The notes: generated by a model from the letters alone, not told the origin. A stretch of DNA of 64,000 bases from Falsiphaeobacter marinintestinus (GCF_007923355.1 NZ_VOGO01000009.1:1-64000), one strand, 5' to 3'; shown: positions 35,687 to 44,817, counted from the first letter of the stretch. Numbers and translations: made by a program.

Positions 35687-36300
35687 GCCATTTGGACAAG
35701 ATTGATCCCCAACGCACAGCCCTTCTGACCATTGATTTGCAGAACGACTTCCTGCACCCCGAAGGCGCTTATGGCCGGGCCGGGCAGGGGGCGGAGGCCA
35801 TTTCTGCGTTGCCTGCAAGGACCAAACCTTTACGCGATTTACTGCTGGCAAAGGGCGGGACGTATATCTCGGCTCAGTTCACGCTGGTGCCCGGTCGGGG
35901 TGGAGAGCCATTGATCGCTTCGCATCTGAAACAGCTGCGCCCTTTCCTTGCGAAAGGAGATTTCGCGCCCGGTGGGTTCGGCCATTCATTGGTCGATGAA
36001 CTGGCTCCGGCAGATTATGTCATTGAAAAGGTTGCTTATTCCGCATTTTATCAGACCCGGCTGGAATACGTGATGCGCGCTGCGGGTATCGATGTTCTGA
36101 TTGTCGGCGGCATCGTCACAAATGGCGGCGTTGCCTCAACCCTGCGCGATGCGCATTTGCGCAACATCGAAACGATCATGCTGACCGATGGGTGCGCGGC
36201 GTTTCGGGATGACGTGCATGACGCAACGCTGCTGTCGCTGGGCACCGTCACGCATCAGATGAGCTGCGGTGAGGCGCTGAAGATGGTGGAAACCTCATGA
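35683..36300 (+). CDS. Isochorismatase-like hydrolase lacking the nucleophilic Cys
   Basis: This 205-residue protein has the isochorismatase fold with catalytic Asp18 (LTIDLQNDF) and Lys116 (EKVAYSAF). In amidohydrolases of the family (nicotinamidase, N-carbamoylsarcosine amidase) the third residue is a Cys in a TxxCV context; here the motif is TNGGV, with Gly149 in that position, as in isochorismatase and PhzD. So an amidase is unlikely and an Asp-based vinyl-ether or related hydrolase is more plausible. It overlaps both HyuA and the lyase gene by four bases. Confidence 0.75.
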   Translation: MSHLDKIDPQRTALLTIDLQNDFLHPEGAYGRAGQGAEAISALPARTKPLRDLLLAKGGTYISAQFTLVPGRGGEPLIASHLKQLRPFLAKGDFAPGGFGHSLVDELAPADYVIEKVAYSAFYQTRLEYVMRAAGIDVLIVGGIVTNGGVASTLRDAHLRNIETIMLTDGCAAFRDDVHDATLLSLGTVTHQMSCGEALKMVETS

Positions 36301-37163
36301 CTCTGCGCGCCCGTCTGTCCCAACCTGATATCGTCGTTGCCCCCGGCGTCTATGACGGCCTGACTGCGGCAATGGCTGAGGCGGCTGGGTTCGAAGCGCT
36401 GTATCTGAGCGGCGCTGCCGTCGCCTATACCCGGCTTGGGCGGCCTGATATCGGCCTGACCACGGCCAGCGAGATGGCAGATACCATGGCGCTGATCGCC
36501 GATCGCGTGAACATCCCGGTAATCATCGACGCCGATACAGGCTTCGGCAACGCCCTGAACGCGCAACGCACGATGCGGGCCTATGAAAGGGCCGGGGCCG
36601 CCGCTTTGCAGGTTGAGGATCAGACTTTTCCCAAACGCTGCGGGCACTTGAAGGACAAGACCCTGATCCCGTCAGGCGAAATGGCTGGCAAAATCAACGC
36701 CATGGCCGAGGCGCGTAAATCGGATGAAACCCTGATCATCGCCCGCACCGACGCCATCGCGGTTGAAGGGTTTCAGGCCGCCCTAGACCGGGCCGGGCAG
36801 TATCTTGAGGCCGGGGCGGACGTGCTGTTCATCGAAGCCCCGCAAACCCGCGATGACATGCAGTCGATAACAGACACCTTCGGGGCACGCGTGCCGCTTT
36901 TGGCCAACATGGTCGAAGGTGGCATGACCCCGGTCACCGGCGCGGCAGATCTGCAAACCCTTGGCTTTTCCATCGCGATCTTCCCCGGCGGGATCGTCCG
37001 GGCCCTTGGCCGAACGATGCAGGATTATTACGCAAGTCTGAAAACCAACGGCTCGACCGCCCCCTTTGCCGACCGGATGTTCGATTTCGACGGGCTGAAC
37101 AGCGAACTTGGCACGCCCGAAATGCTGGCCAAGGGCAAACGCTTTGAGGATTTCGATGGCTGA
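36297..37163 (+). CDS. Isocitrate lyase/PEP mutase-family C-C lyase
   Basis: This 288-residue TIM barrel carries the lyase signature KRCGH (113-117) with catalytic Cys115, and metal ligands in IIDADTGFG (Asp78, Asp80). The KKCGH-type motif marks true lyases (2-methylisocitrate lyase, 2,3-dimethylmalate lyase, oxaloacetate hydrolase branch) rather than mutases. It would cleave a substituted malate to pyruvate or glyoxylate plus an acid. Its location near LeuCD-like and tartrate dehydrogenase-like genes fits an alkyl-malate route. Stop overlaps the flavoprotein start region. Confidence 0.85.
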   Translation: MTLRARLSQPDIVVAPGVYDGLTAAMAEAAGFEALYLSGAAVAYTRLGRPDIGLTTASEMADTMALIADRVNIPVIIDADTGFGNALNAQRTMRAYERAGAAALQVEDQTFPKRCGHLKDKTLIPSGEMAGKINAMAEARKSDETLIIARTDAIAVEGFQAALDRAGQYLEAGADVLFIEAPQTRDDMQSITDTFGARVPLLANMVEGGMTPVTGAADLQTLGFSIAIFPGGIVRALGRTMQDYYASLKTNGSTAPFADRMFDFDGLNSELGTPEMLAKGKRFEDFDG

Positions 37164-38523
37164 CGTCCGACCGCCCCCTGCGGATGGCTTTCCGATCTCG
37201 GTCGAGACTCTGATCGTGGGCGGGGGGGCCTGTGGGATGGTGGCCGCATTGTCCTCGAAAGAGGCGGGGCAAGAGGTTTTAGTGATCGAGGCCGACGCTG
37301 TGGCCAGCGGATCTACCGCTCTCAGCGCCGGTCTGATCCCGGCCGCCGGAACAACGCTGCAAGCGGCTGCCGGGATAGACGATACGCCAGAGATCTTTGC
37401 CGCTGACATACATCGAAAAGCCCACGGCGAAAACGACCCGGCGCTGGAATACGCAATGGCCGAAGGTGCGGCACCGGTCATTGACTGGCTGACGACCACA
37501 CACAATCTGCCGTTCTCGGTCGTTACCGATTTTGACTATCCTGGCCACAGCAAACGTCGCATGCACGGTTTGCCGACACGATCCGGTGCGGAACTGGTGG
37601 ATGCCTTGCGCGCGGCGTGTGAGCAGCAGGGCGTTGAGATCGTCAGCAACCTTCGGGCCGAAACGCTGTTCGCAGAAGGTCGCCGCGTATCCGGTCTGGC
37701 CGCGCGTCGTCCGGATGGGACGGTCGAAACCATCGGATGCGCCAAGCTGATCCTTGCCTGCAACGGCTTTGGTGGCAATCGACAGATGGTTAGCGACCTC
37801 ATGCCTGATATCCGCGACGCGGTCTGGTTCGGCCATGACGGCAACAAGGGCGAGGCGGTCGATTGGGGCCGCGCGCTGGGCGCAGATCTGAAACATCTGG
37901 GCGCCTATCAGGGCCACGGCAATGTCGCCCATCCCCATGGCATCCTGATCACCTGGGCTGTGATCACCGAAGGCGGCGTGCAGGTGAACCTGAACGGCGA
38001 ACGGTTCTGGGATGAAAGCCAGGGATACTCCGAAGCCGCCCGTGCCGTGCTCGCGCAACCCAATGGCACAGCTTACGCGATTTTTGATGACCGGATCGCT
38101 GGCATTGCCCGCCAGTTTGCCGATTTCCAGTTGGCCGAGGCGCAGGGTGCCGTGATCCGCGCCGGGTCTGTTCAGGATCTGGCCACGCAGCTCGATCTGC
38201 CAGCCGATGCGCTGGTCGAAACGTTGCAAGCCATTCCGCAGGATGGCCCGGATCAGTTTGGCCGACGGTTTGAGGCGCAACTGAAACCGCCGTACTGCGC
38301 TGTGCGCGTGACGGGGGCGTTGTTTCACACCCAAGGGGGGATGCAGACCGACGGGCACGGCCGGGTGTTGCACACCGACGGCCAGCCATTTGACAACCTT
38401 TATGCAGGCGGCGGCGCGGCCTGTGGTGTCTCCGGATCGGGCGACAGCGGCTATCTGTCAGGAAACGGGCTGCTGAGTGCGGTTGTTCTTGGCTACAGGG
38501 CCGGGCAAGCCACCGATTATTGA
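37156..38523 (+). CDS. Fumarate reductase/KstD-type FAD-dependent oxidoreductase
   Basis: This 455-residue flavoprotein has the N-terminal FAD motif (IVGGGACGMVAALSS, about 22-36), GSTALSAGLIPAAG, and the C-terminal GGAACGVSGSGDSGYLSGNGLLSAVVLG typical of fumarate reductase/succinate dehydrogenase-like flavoproteins that oxidise or reduce C-C bonds next to carboxyl or keto groups. ATG 37156 follows GAGGA and overlaps the lyase stop by 8 bases. It has no signal peptide, unlike periplasmic fumarate reductases. An unsaturated or saturated dicarboxylate is the expected substrate class. Confidence 0.8.
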   Translation: MADVRPPPADGFPISVETLIVGGGACGMVAALSSKEAGQEVLVIEADAVASGSTALSAGLIPAAGTTLQAAAGIDDTPEIFAADIHRKAHGENDPALEYAMAEGAAPVIDWLTTTHNLPFSVVTDFDYPGHSKRRMHGLPTRSGAELVDALRAACEQQGVEIVSNLRAETLFAEGRRVSGLAARRPDGTVETIGCAKLILACNGFGGNRQMVSDLMPDIRDAVWFGHDGNKGEAVDWGRALGADLKHLGAYQGHGNVAHPHGILITWAVITEGGVQVNLNGERFWDESQGYSEAARAVLAQPNGTAYAIFDDRIAGIARQFADFQLAEAQGAVIRAGSVQDLATQLDLPADALVETLQAIPQDGPDQFGRRFEAQLKPPYCAVRVTGALFHTQGGMQTDGHGRVLHTDGQPFDNLYAGGGAACGVSGSGDSGYLSGNGLLSAVVLGYRAGQATDY

Positions 38524-38574
38524 CGCGCAGGTATTGCCGTGATGGGGTGGCCCCAACAGGCAGGGAGATCAGGT

Positions 38575-39666
38575 GTGACACGACCCCAATCCTATCTTGA
38601 ACCATTAAACGTTCGTGGGCGCATCGCGCGGGCTCAACCCCTTGGCCTGCCGATCCTGAACTTGGGGTTCAACGAACTGCCGTATCCGCCCAGCCCGGGC
38701 GTGGCGCAGGCGCTGGCCGAAAGGGCGCAAAAGCTGGGATCCTACGGCAGCCCGGGATGTGATCTGCTGAGGGCGAAACTGGGCGAGGTTCATGGCCTTG
38801 ACCCGGAGCACATCATTTGCGGCAACGGGTCGGAAGAATTGATCGATGTCATCGCCCGCAACTTTCTGCGTCCCGGCGATGAGATGCTGATCTCTCAGTT
38901 CGGATATATTCAGTTCGAAATGACCGCGCACCGCATCGGCGCGACCCTGAAAAAGGCACCCGAGGTTGATTATACGACAGACCCGCAGGCCCTGCTGGCC
39001 GCGACAGGGCCGCACACCAAGATCGTATTCCTTGCCAATCCGAACAACCCGACGGGTACGATGTTGCCCGCCGAGGATGTGGTGCAATTGGCCAGCGACA
39101 TGCCAGAAAACGTGGTTCTTGTGCTGGATCTGGCGTATGGCGAATTCGCGGGAGAGGCGTATTGTCAGGCCATGCACCGGATCGTCGAGCGGCAAAACAA
39201 TGTCATCGTTCTGCGCACGTTCTCCAAAGCCTTCGGCATGGCGGGTGTGCGGGTCGGCTGGGCCCATGCACCCGACTGGATGCTGCCTGGTTTCTATGCC
39301 GCACGCGGCATGGGCAGCGTCAACGGCATGGCGCAAGCCGCAGGCGGGGCGGCGTTAGGTGAAATGGATGTCATTCAGGCCCGCGTGGCCGAAATCGTCA
39401 GCGAACGCGACCGGGTGGCGGGCGTGTTGCGCCAGATGGGCATGACCGTGGTGCCAAGCCAGTCAAATTTCCTGTTGGTGAAGCTGGTAGAGGCCACCCC
39501 GGATGACACCGAAGCGCTTGTTGAACATCTGTTTGACACCTGCGGGATCATCGTCAACCGCACGCGCGAAGCCGGGCTTGAACCTTTCATGCGGTTCAGC
39601 CTGTCCCTGCCAGACCACAACGACTTGTTGCTTACTGGGATCCGGGCGTTTCTGGATGCGCGCTAG
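38575..39666 (+). CDS. Histidinol-phosphate aminotransferase-like PLP enzyme
   Basis: This class I/II aminotransferase (about 363 residues) has FLANPNNPTGTMLP, the PLP Lys in RTFSKAFGMAGVRVG and the C-terminal RFSLSLPDHNDLLL. GTG 38575 follows GGGAG at a good distance; ATG 38539 is an alternative. It is the last gene of the tautomerase-HyuBA operon. The family transaminates diverse amino acids, and sequence does not tell which. Confidence 0.85.
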   Translation: MTRPQSYLEPLNVRGRIARAQPLGLPILNLGFNELPYPPSPGVAQALAERAQKLGSYGSPGCDLLRAKLGEVHGLDPEHIICGNGSEELIDVIARNFLRPGDEMLISQFGYIQFEMTAHRIGATLKKAPEVDYTTDPQALLAATGPHTKIVFLANPNNPTGTMLPAEDVVQLASDMPENVVLVLDLAYGEFAGEAYCQAMHRIVERQNNVIVLRTFSKAFGMAGVRVGWAHAPDWMLPGFYAARGMGSVNGMAQAAGGAALGEMDVIQARVAEIVSERDRVAGVLRQMGMTVVPSQSNFLLVKLVEATPDDTEALVEHLFDTCGIIVNRTREAGLEPFMRFSLSLPDHNDLLLTGIRAFLDAR

Positions 39667-40649
39667 CCCTTGGGCGGCAATTTGTCGAGATGGCGCAGCA
39701 TGGCGACAAATCCGGCCAGCCGTTCGTTCTTATAAGCGGGCACATCCATGCCGTCATAGTCCAGAAACCCCTTCCGGTCGCGCAGCCCGGTGCGGCCCTG
39801 GGCCATGTTATCTTCGATGATCCGGGGCGCGGCAAAGCGATCTTCGCCCGTCGCGCCTGCCATATACCGGCTGGCGTGAAACAAGATGTCGCCGCCGCCC
39901 CAGTCAATGAATTCCAACAGGCCCAATACGGCAAAGCGAAACCCAAACCCGTATTTCGTTGCCTTGTCGATATCCTCGGCACTGGCCACGCCTTCTTCGA
40001 CCAGCCGCGCGGCTTCGTTCATCGCAAGCGCCTGAATGCGCGGAACGATATATCCGGGGCTGGCAGCGCAGACGACAGGCACTTTGCCGATACGTTCAAG
40101 CAAGGCCTTCAACGCGTCTGTGACGTCCGGATCGGTTTGATCACCGGGGGAGAGTTCGACCAGCGGCACCAGATAGGCCGGGTTCAACCAGTGCGCATTC
40201 AGGAACCTTTCAGGGTATGAAACATGGGGCTGCAAATCGTTCGACAGAATGGTGGACGTTGTCGAGGCGATGATCGCGTCAGGGTCGGCATGTTCCGAGA
40301 TCAGGGCTAAGGCGGGGATCTTTGCCTCCATCGTTTCAGGCACGCCTTCAAAGATCACTGGTACACCCGCCAGGGCCGCCGCAGCGTCCGAGACCGGAAA
40401 AACCCGGATTCGCGACAAAACCGGGTCGATCTCATCCCCGGTCAGCATCCCGAACCCCGACATCATGGTCAACGTCGTGCGGATTTCGTCCAGTGCGATG
40501 GTGCTCAACGCCTCAAATGCGTCGGGGTCGCGCTGTTTCACATCGATCAACCGTACATCGTGACCGGCAAACGCAAAGGCGATGGCCATGCCGCGCCCCA
40601 TCCGACCTGCGCCAACGGCGGCGATCACCTCGCGCGGCACCTCAGGCAC
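39663..40649 (-). CDS. 3-hydroxyacyl-CoA dehydrogenase-family NAD oxidoreductase
   Basis: This 328-residue protein has GAGRMG (13-18), catalytic His153 (NAHWLNP) and Glu165 (VELSPG), as in 3-hydroxyacyl-CoA dehydrogenases and the L-carnitine and L-gulonate dehydrogenase branch. It oxidises a 3-hydroxy acid or CoA ester. Its stop codon overlaps that of the convergent aminotransferase in CTAG (39663-39666). It overlaps the start of the upstream octopine-dehydrogenase-like gene end by 8 bases, so the two are one operon. Confidence 0.85.
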   Translation of the reverse strand: MPEVPREVIAAVGAGRMGRGMAIAFAFAGHDVRLIDVKQRDPDAFEALSTIALDEIRTTLTMMSGFGMLTGDEIDPVLSRIRVFPVSDAAAALAGVPVIFEGVPETMEAKIPALALISEHADPDAIIASTTSTILSNDLQPHVSYPERFLNAHWLNPAYLVPLVELSPGDQTDPDVTDALKALLERIGKVPVVCAASPGYIVPRIQALAMNEAARLVEEGVASAEDIDKATKYGFGFRFAVLGLLEFIDWGGGDILFHASRYMAGATGEDRFAAPRIIEDNMAQGRTGLRDRKGFLDYDGMDVPAYKNERLAGFVAMLRHLDKLPPKG

Positions 40650-41727
40650 CGTCCCGCAGCATCGTCTGTATCTCGTCCCGGGTCATGCGCGCCAGACCAA
40701 GGTTTTCCAGCGTCCGGCCTGTCTGGCGGAAATCATCGTCGCAAATTGCCGATCCTATCGCCAGCAACCCGGTGGCCGTCGGGGCAGGCACCCCGGCCCA
40801 TTCGGCGACCGACACCAGAAAGGCCAACCCAACGGCAATGTCTTCGCGCATGTACCGATGTTCGGTCAAAATCAGCCGCTCGCGCCAGTCGCCACTGTCG
40901 ACCAGCCTGTCATGGGCCATGTTGCCATACATCCATTCGTCAGCGTCATTGTCATAGTGATCGGCCAGCGGGAAATGCGGCGCGCCGTATCCCAACGCCT
41001 CGCGCACGGCCATCCGTTCGCCGTCTAGCCGCGTCGTCACACGCCGGACGCTGGGCTGCGTGCCCTCGTTATGGATATCCCAGTGATCAAAATGCTCGAT
41101 CGGACCGGCATTCATCGTGATCAGCGGCGGGTGAATAATTGGTCCGGCATTCATCAGTGCCCCCGACAGCCCGTCGCCGGCAGGTTCAACCGACGGATAG
41201 GCCTGTGCGATCACCGCAAATGCGTGGTCCGCGTTGCGATAGGGGTACACGCCGCTGGGCAGCCGCGTCGCGCGGGTCGTAATCGCGACTGTGTCTGTGC
41301 CGTGCAACCGGGTCAGATAGGGCAGGGTGCCGGCTTCGGCCCAGCTGATGTCTGCGGTATTGCCTGCCTTGCGCACGATGTCCGACATCATCCAGCTGCC
41401 AAAACTGCCCGGAGGCAGAAAAACGACCTGATCATCAACCAAGTGCGGCGCCAGCGCGGCGGCGATATCGGCCTGTGCCGTGGCCGGGGTGGGACAAACG
41501 ATCAGCTGTGCGCCCGTCACGGCCTCTCCAATATCGGATGTCACCGTATCGATGCGCACCGGGCGTTCGCCCTGAAAATCTCTCAGCGTCAGTGTGTTGT
41601 TAGCAGCGCGCAACTGCGCAACACCGTCTGCGTTACGCCGCCAGAACCGCACCGAATGACCCTGATCGCTCAGATCGACTGCCGCGGCCACCGATCCGTT
41701 GCCGCCGCCTAATACAGCTATGTCCAT
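40642..41727 (-). CDS. Octopine/nopaline dehydrogenase-family protein
   Basis: This 361-residue protein has an N-terminal NAD fold (VLGGGNGSVAAAVDL) and the C-terminal octopine dehydrogenase domain with conserved His residues (MNAGPIEHFDHWDIHNEG). The family reductively condenses amino acids with oxo acids, or oxidises such opines, and so can help use opine-like compounds. ATG 41727 follows GAGGGG; an in-frame ATG at 41787 lacks support. Divergent from the TRAP transporter, which may import the substrate. Confidence 0.8.
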   Translation of the reverse strand: MDIAVLGGGNGSVAAAVDLSDQGHSVRFWRRNADGVAQLRAANNTLTLRDFQGERPVRIDTVTSDIGEAVTGAQLIVCPTPATAQADIAAALAPHLVDDQVVFLPPGSFGSWMMSDIVRKAGNTADISWAEAGTLPYLTRLHGTDTVAITTRATRLPSGVYPYRNADHAFAVIAQAYPSVEPAGDGLSGALMNAGPIIHPPLITMNAGPIEHFDHWDIHNEGTQPSVRRVTTRLDGERMAVREALGYGAPHFPLADHYDNDADEWMYGNMAHDRLVDSGDWRERLILTEHRYMREDIAVGLAFLVSVAEWAGVPAPTATGLLAIGSAICDDDFRQTGRTLENLGLARMTRDEIQTMLRDGA

Positions 41728-41766
41728 CAAATGCCCCTCTGGTTGCGCGCGTGGATTTCTTAACTC

Positions 41767-41794
41767 TTGAACGGTTGCCCGCAGCATGTATCAA
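41767..41794 (+). promoter_or_regulatory. Possible promoter for the TRAP operon
   Basis: TTGAAC (41767-41772) and TATCAA (41789-41794) are 16 bases apart, 50 bases before the DctP start, which has GGGAG upstream. Weak but well placed in the divergent gap. Confidence 0.3.
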
Positions 41795-41843
41795 TTTACG
41801 GACTAGAAAAACAAAAAATCAAACGACCCTGGGAGTGTAGAAC

Positions 41844-42872
41844 ATGACATATTTCGAAGGGCTTTCGAAAAAAGCCAAAACCAGTATCGCAGCGCTGACC
41901 GTCGCATCCCTGATGTCTCCGGTCGCAGCCTGGGCCGAAGACAAGGTAAGTGCCGTGCACGCCTTTCCGGCCTTTCTGGTGTATACAAAGACTTTTCTGG
42001 CGATGGTCGATGACATCAATGAACGCGGCAAAGGCATCGTTCAGATCGAAGTCCGCGGTGGCCCCGAAGCCATCGGCATGTTCCAGCAACCCGCTGCCGT
42101 GCGCGATGGTGTGGTCGACATGGTGCACACACCGGGCAGCTTTTATGGCGCCAACGTGCCCGAGATTGATGCAATGGTTGCCTCACGCGTGACCCCGATG
42201 GAAGCGCGCGAAAACGGTGGCGCGGCGTTGATGGATCAAGCGCATCAGGACCGGTTCAATGTCCGGCATCTGGGCTGGATCGATGGCGGTATCAAGTTCC
42301 ACATCTATATGAATTCAGAGCCTAAATTCCGCGATGATGGCGTGCTGGATCTGACCGGCGTCAAGCTGCGCGACAACCCAATCTATCACGCGTTCTTTGA
42401 ATCGCTGAATGCGACAACCTCGTCGATGCCGGCAACTGAAGTCTATGCGGCACTGGAAAAAGGCGTCGTGGACGCTGCGGCCTGGACAGAGATTGGTATT
42501 CCGCAGCTGAAGTGGAACGAATTCCTGAAGTACCGTGTGGATCCGACCTTCTACAACACCGACATCGGTGTGATCTTCAACAAAGACGCCTGGGCGTCGC
42601 TGTCGCCTGAATCCCAGAAGCTGATCGAAGAAGTCGTGATCGAATGGGAAGGCAAATCTTACGCGGATCGTCAGGCTGAGATCGCAGCCGATGCCAAGGT
42701 TCTGTCCGATGGCGGCATGACCTTTGTCGCGCACTCCAAAGAAGCTGGCGAAGTTTATCAGAACATGGCTGACGACGCGGCTTGGGCGCGGATGTACGAA
42801 CGTATTGATGGCGGCGGTGCCGGTGCCGAAATGTACAACGCCCTGCGCAAGCACTACGCCGGCGCGATGTAA
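41844..42872 (+). CDS. dctP: TRAP transporter solute-binding protein
   Basis: This 342-residue periplasmic protein has a signal peptide ending near residue 31 (AAWA-ED). The DctP fold is indicated by the Arg176 segment (VKLRDNPIY), which in the family binds the substrate carboxylate, and by NATTSSMPATEVYAALEKGVVDAA. It captures an organic acid for the DctQM permease. The exact ligand cannot be predicted; the surrounding genes suggest an acidic nitrogen compound or opine. Confidence 0.9.
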   Translation: MTYFEGLSKKAKTSIAALTVASLMSPVAAWAEDKVSAVHAFPAFLVYTKTFLAMVDDINERGKGIVQIEVRGGPEAIGMFQQPAAVRDGVVDMVHTPGSFYGANVPEIDAMVASRVTPMEARENGGAALMDQAHQDRFNVRHLGWIDGGIKFHIYMNSEPKFRDDGVLDLTGVKLRDNPIYHAFFESLNATTSSMPATEVYAALEKGVVDAAAWTEIGIPQLKWNEFLKYRVDPTFYNTDIGVIFNKDAWASLSPESQKLIEEVVIEWEGKSYADRQAEIAADAKVLSDGGMTFVAHSKEAGEVYQNMADDAAWARMYERIDGGGAGAEMYNALRKHYAGAM

Positions 42873-42879
42873 TCGAACC

Positions 42880-42912
42880 ATGGCGCCATCCCTCACGGGG
42901 TGGTGCCATTTT
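42880..42912 (+). terminator. Strong hairpin-TTTT attenuator between dctP and dctQ
   Basis: A 13-bp stem (two G-U pairs) between 42880-42892 and 42897-42909 closes on the loop TCAC and runs into TTTT. It sits 8 bases after the dctP stop, so most transcripts should end here while a minority continue into dctQM, giving excess binding protein. Confidence 0.75.
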
Positions 42913-42955
42913 CAACCCGCGTGACAAGCGGGACCAGCGAGACAGGGGTGTACGA

Positions 42956-43456
42956 ATGCGTGTGGTCGACCGTGTCTGCGATATTCTCGCAGCATTTGCC
43001 GGGGTTTACTTGGTTGGCATCATGCTGGGGATCGTGATCAGCGCCCTTGCACGCACTTTCAATGTATCCGGGTCCTGGACCTCGCATATCTTTACGTTTG
43101 CCGAGTTCGGCCTGCTTTACATCGTGATGGCGGCCTCGCCATGGTTGGTGCGCCATCGCGGGCATGTGTTCATCGAATTGCTGACAGCCATTATTCCAGC
43201 GCCGTATCAGGCCTGGTTCAGCCGCTTTGTTTCACTTCTATGCGTGATCATCTGCGCCGTGCTGGTCTGGTACACGTGGGGCGCGACGGTGAAGGCCTAT
43301 AATTATGGCGATGCTGAAATGCGCAGTCTTGATATGCCGAAATACCTGCTTTTGGGCGCGATGCCGATTGGCTTTGGTCTGATGGGCATACAGTTCCTCC
43401 GGTTCGTGTTCGGGCCGGAAACCTTCCATACCGGCCAGGCCGGCGTTCACGAATAA
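42956..43456 (+). CDS. dctQ: TRAP transporter small permease
   Basis: This 166-residue inner-membrane protein has four predicted helices (about 8-28, 45-63, 84-103, 122-143) in the DctQ pattern, with PWLVRHRGHVFIELL (about 62-76). It partners the large permease to move substrate with sodium. Divergence in sequence is typical for DctQ. Confidence 0.85.
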   Translation: MRVVDRVCDILAAFAGVYLVGIMLGIVISALARTFNVSGSWTSHIFTFAEFGLLYIVMAASPWLVRHRGHVFIELLTAIIPAPYQAWFSRFVSLLCVIICAVLVWYTWGATVKAYNYGDAEMRSLDMPKYLLLGAMPIGFGLMGIQFLRFVFGPETFHTGQAGVHE

Positions 43457-43477
43457 GACCGCAAAGGGACTGCACCT

Positions 43478-44815
43478 ATGGAATGGTTCGAGGCACTTTT
43501 CTTTCTGCTTGGCATGATCCTGTTCTTCATGTTTCTGGGTATTCCCGTGGCGCTGGCGTTTCTGGCGGCCAACGTGATCGGAGCCGTCTATTTCATGGGC
43601 GGGCGTGGTCCGCTTGAGGTGCAGATGGCGCGTGGGATCGGGCAATTGGCCAACAACGCGATCCCCACGATCACCAGTTTCAACCTGATGCCGGTGCCGA
43701 TGTTCCTGCTTATGGGCGAGATCTTCTTTTTCACAGGCCTTGCCAACCGTATGTTCACGGCCGTCGACCGACTGATGGGCAAACTTCCTGCGCGGCTGTC
43801 TTTCGTGACCGTGGCGGGTGGCACCGCCTTTGCCACCTTGTCGGGCTCGTCCATGGGGTCCACGGCGCTGCTGGGTTCGCTGATGGTGCCCGAGATGCAG
43901 AAACGTGGCTATAAAAAGCATATGTCCATCGGGCCGATCCTTGGCACTGGCGGTCTGGCTATGCTGATCCCGCCGTCGGCTTTGGCCGTGCTTTTGGGCA
44001 CACTGGCCGAACTCGACATCGGGGATCTGCTGATCGCAGGGGTCATGCCGGGGCTGTTGCTGGCCTGCTTTTATGTCGTGATCATCCTTGGGATGGCATT
44101 GGTCGACCCGACCGCTGCCCCGGCATATGACGTCGAAAGCTCGACCTTCACCGAAAAACTGCGCCTGATCTTTGTCGATATCATCCCGATGGTGTCCATC
44201 GTGGTCCTTGTCATTCTGGTGATCATGAATGGCATTGCCACCCCGTCCGAAAGCGCCGCCTTCGGGTGCCTTGGTGTCGTGGTTCTGGCCGCGCTGTACA
44301 GATCTCTGACATGGGATGGCATCGTGAAATCGGTGACCGGCGCGCTCAAGGTTACCACGATGGCGCTGCTGATCATCTTCGGCTCGGCCACGTTTTCCGC
44401 GCTTTTGGCCTTTTCCGGCGCGTCCTCGGGGTTGATCAAATGGGCCACGGCATTTGACCTTAGCCCGATCACCATGCTGGTGGTGATGTTCCTAATCCTG
44501 CTGGTTCTGGGCATGTTCATGGATCAGTTGTCGATGATGCTGTTGACGGTGCCAATCTTCTTCCCGCTGGCGCAAACACTTGGCTTTGATCTGATCTGGT
44601 TCGCCGTGATCATCCTGCTGGCGCTTGAGATCAGCTTTACCACGCCGCCTTTCGGGTTGCTTTTGTTCGTCATGAAAGGGGTCTCGGCCCCCGGAACGAC
44701 GATGCGCGACATCTATGTTGCCGCCCTTCCTTTCATGGCCTGCGCAGTGTTTCTGGTGTTCCTGCTGATCCTGTTTCCGCAAATCGCGCTCTGGCTTCCC
44801 AGCCTTGGGAACTAG
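43478..44815 (+). CDS. dctM: TRAP transporter large permease
   Basis: This 445-residue DctM-type permease has about 12 membrane helices, with family segments GTAFATLSGSSMGSTALLG (about 110-128), GGLAMLIPPSALAVLLG and EISFTTPPFGLLLFVMKG (about 386-403). It carries out Na+-coupled import of the substrate handed on by DctP. Its stop codon is 2 bases from that of the convergent racemase-like gene. Confidence 0.9.
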   Translation: MEWFEALFFLLGMILFFMFLGIPVALAFLAANVIGAVYFMGGRGPLEVQMARGIGQLANNAIPTITSFNLMPVPMFLLMGEIFFFTGLANRMFTAVDRLMGKLPARLSFVTVAGGTAFATLSGSSMGSTALLGSLMVPEMQKRGYKKHMSIGPILGTGGLAMLIPPSALAVLLGTLAELDIGDLLIAGVMPGLLLACFYVVIILGMALVDPTAAPAYDVESSTFTEKLRLIFVDIIPMVSIVVLVILVIMNGIATPSESAAFGCLGVVVLAALYRSLTWDGIVKSVTGALKVTTMALLIIFGSATFSALLAFSGASSGLIKWATAFDLSPITMLVVMFLILLVLGMFMDQLSMMLLTVPIFFPLAQTLGFDLIWFAVIILLALEISFTTPPFGLLLFVMKGVSAPGTTMRDIYVAALPFMACAVFLVFLLILFPQIALWLPSLGN

Positions 44816-44817
44816 CG

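Noticed and set aside
19291-36300. Creatinine/N-methylhydantoin pathway (HyuAB, N-carbamoylsarcosine amidase, sarcosine oxidase-like DAO)
   Set aside because: The would-be amidase at 35683 lacks the catalytic Cys, no creatinine deaminase is present, and the DAO belongs to the other operon.
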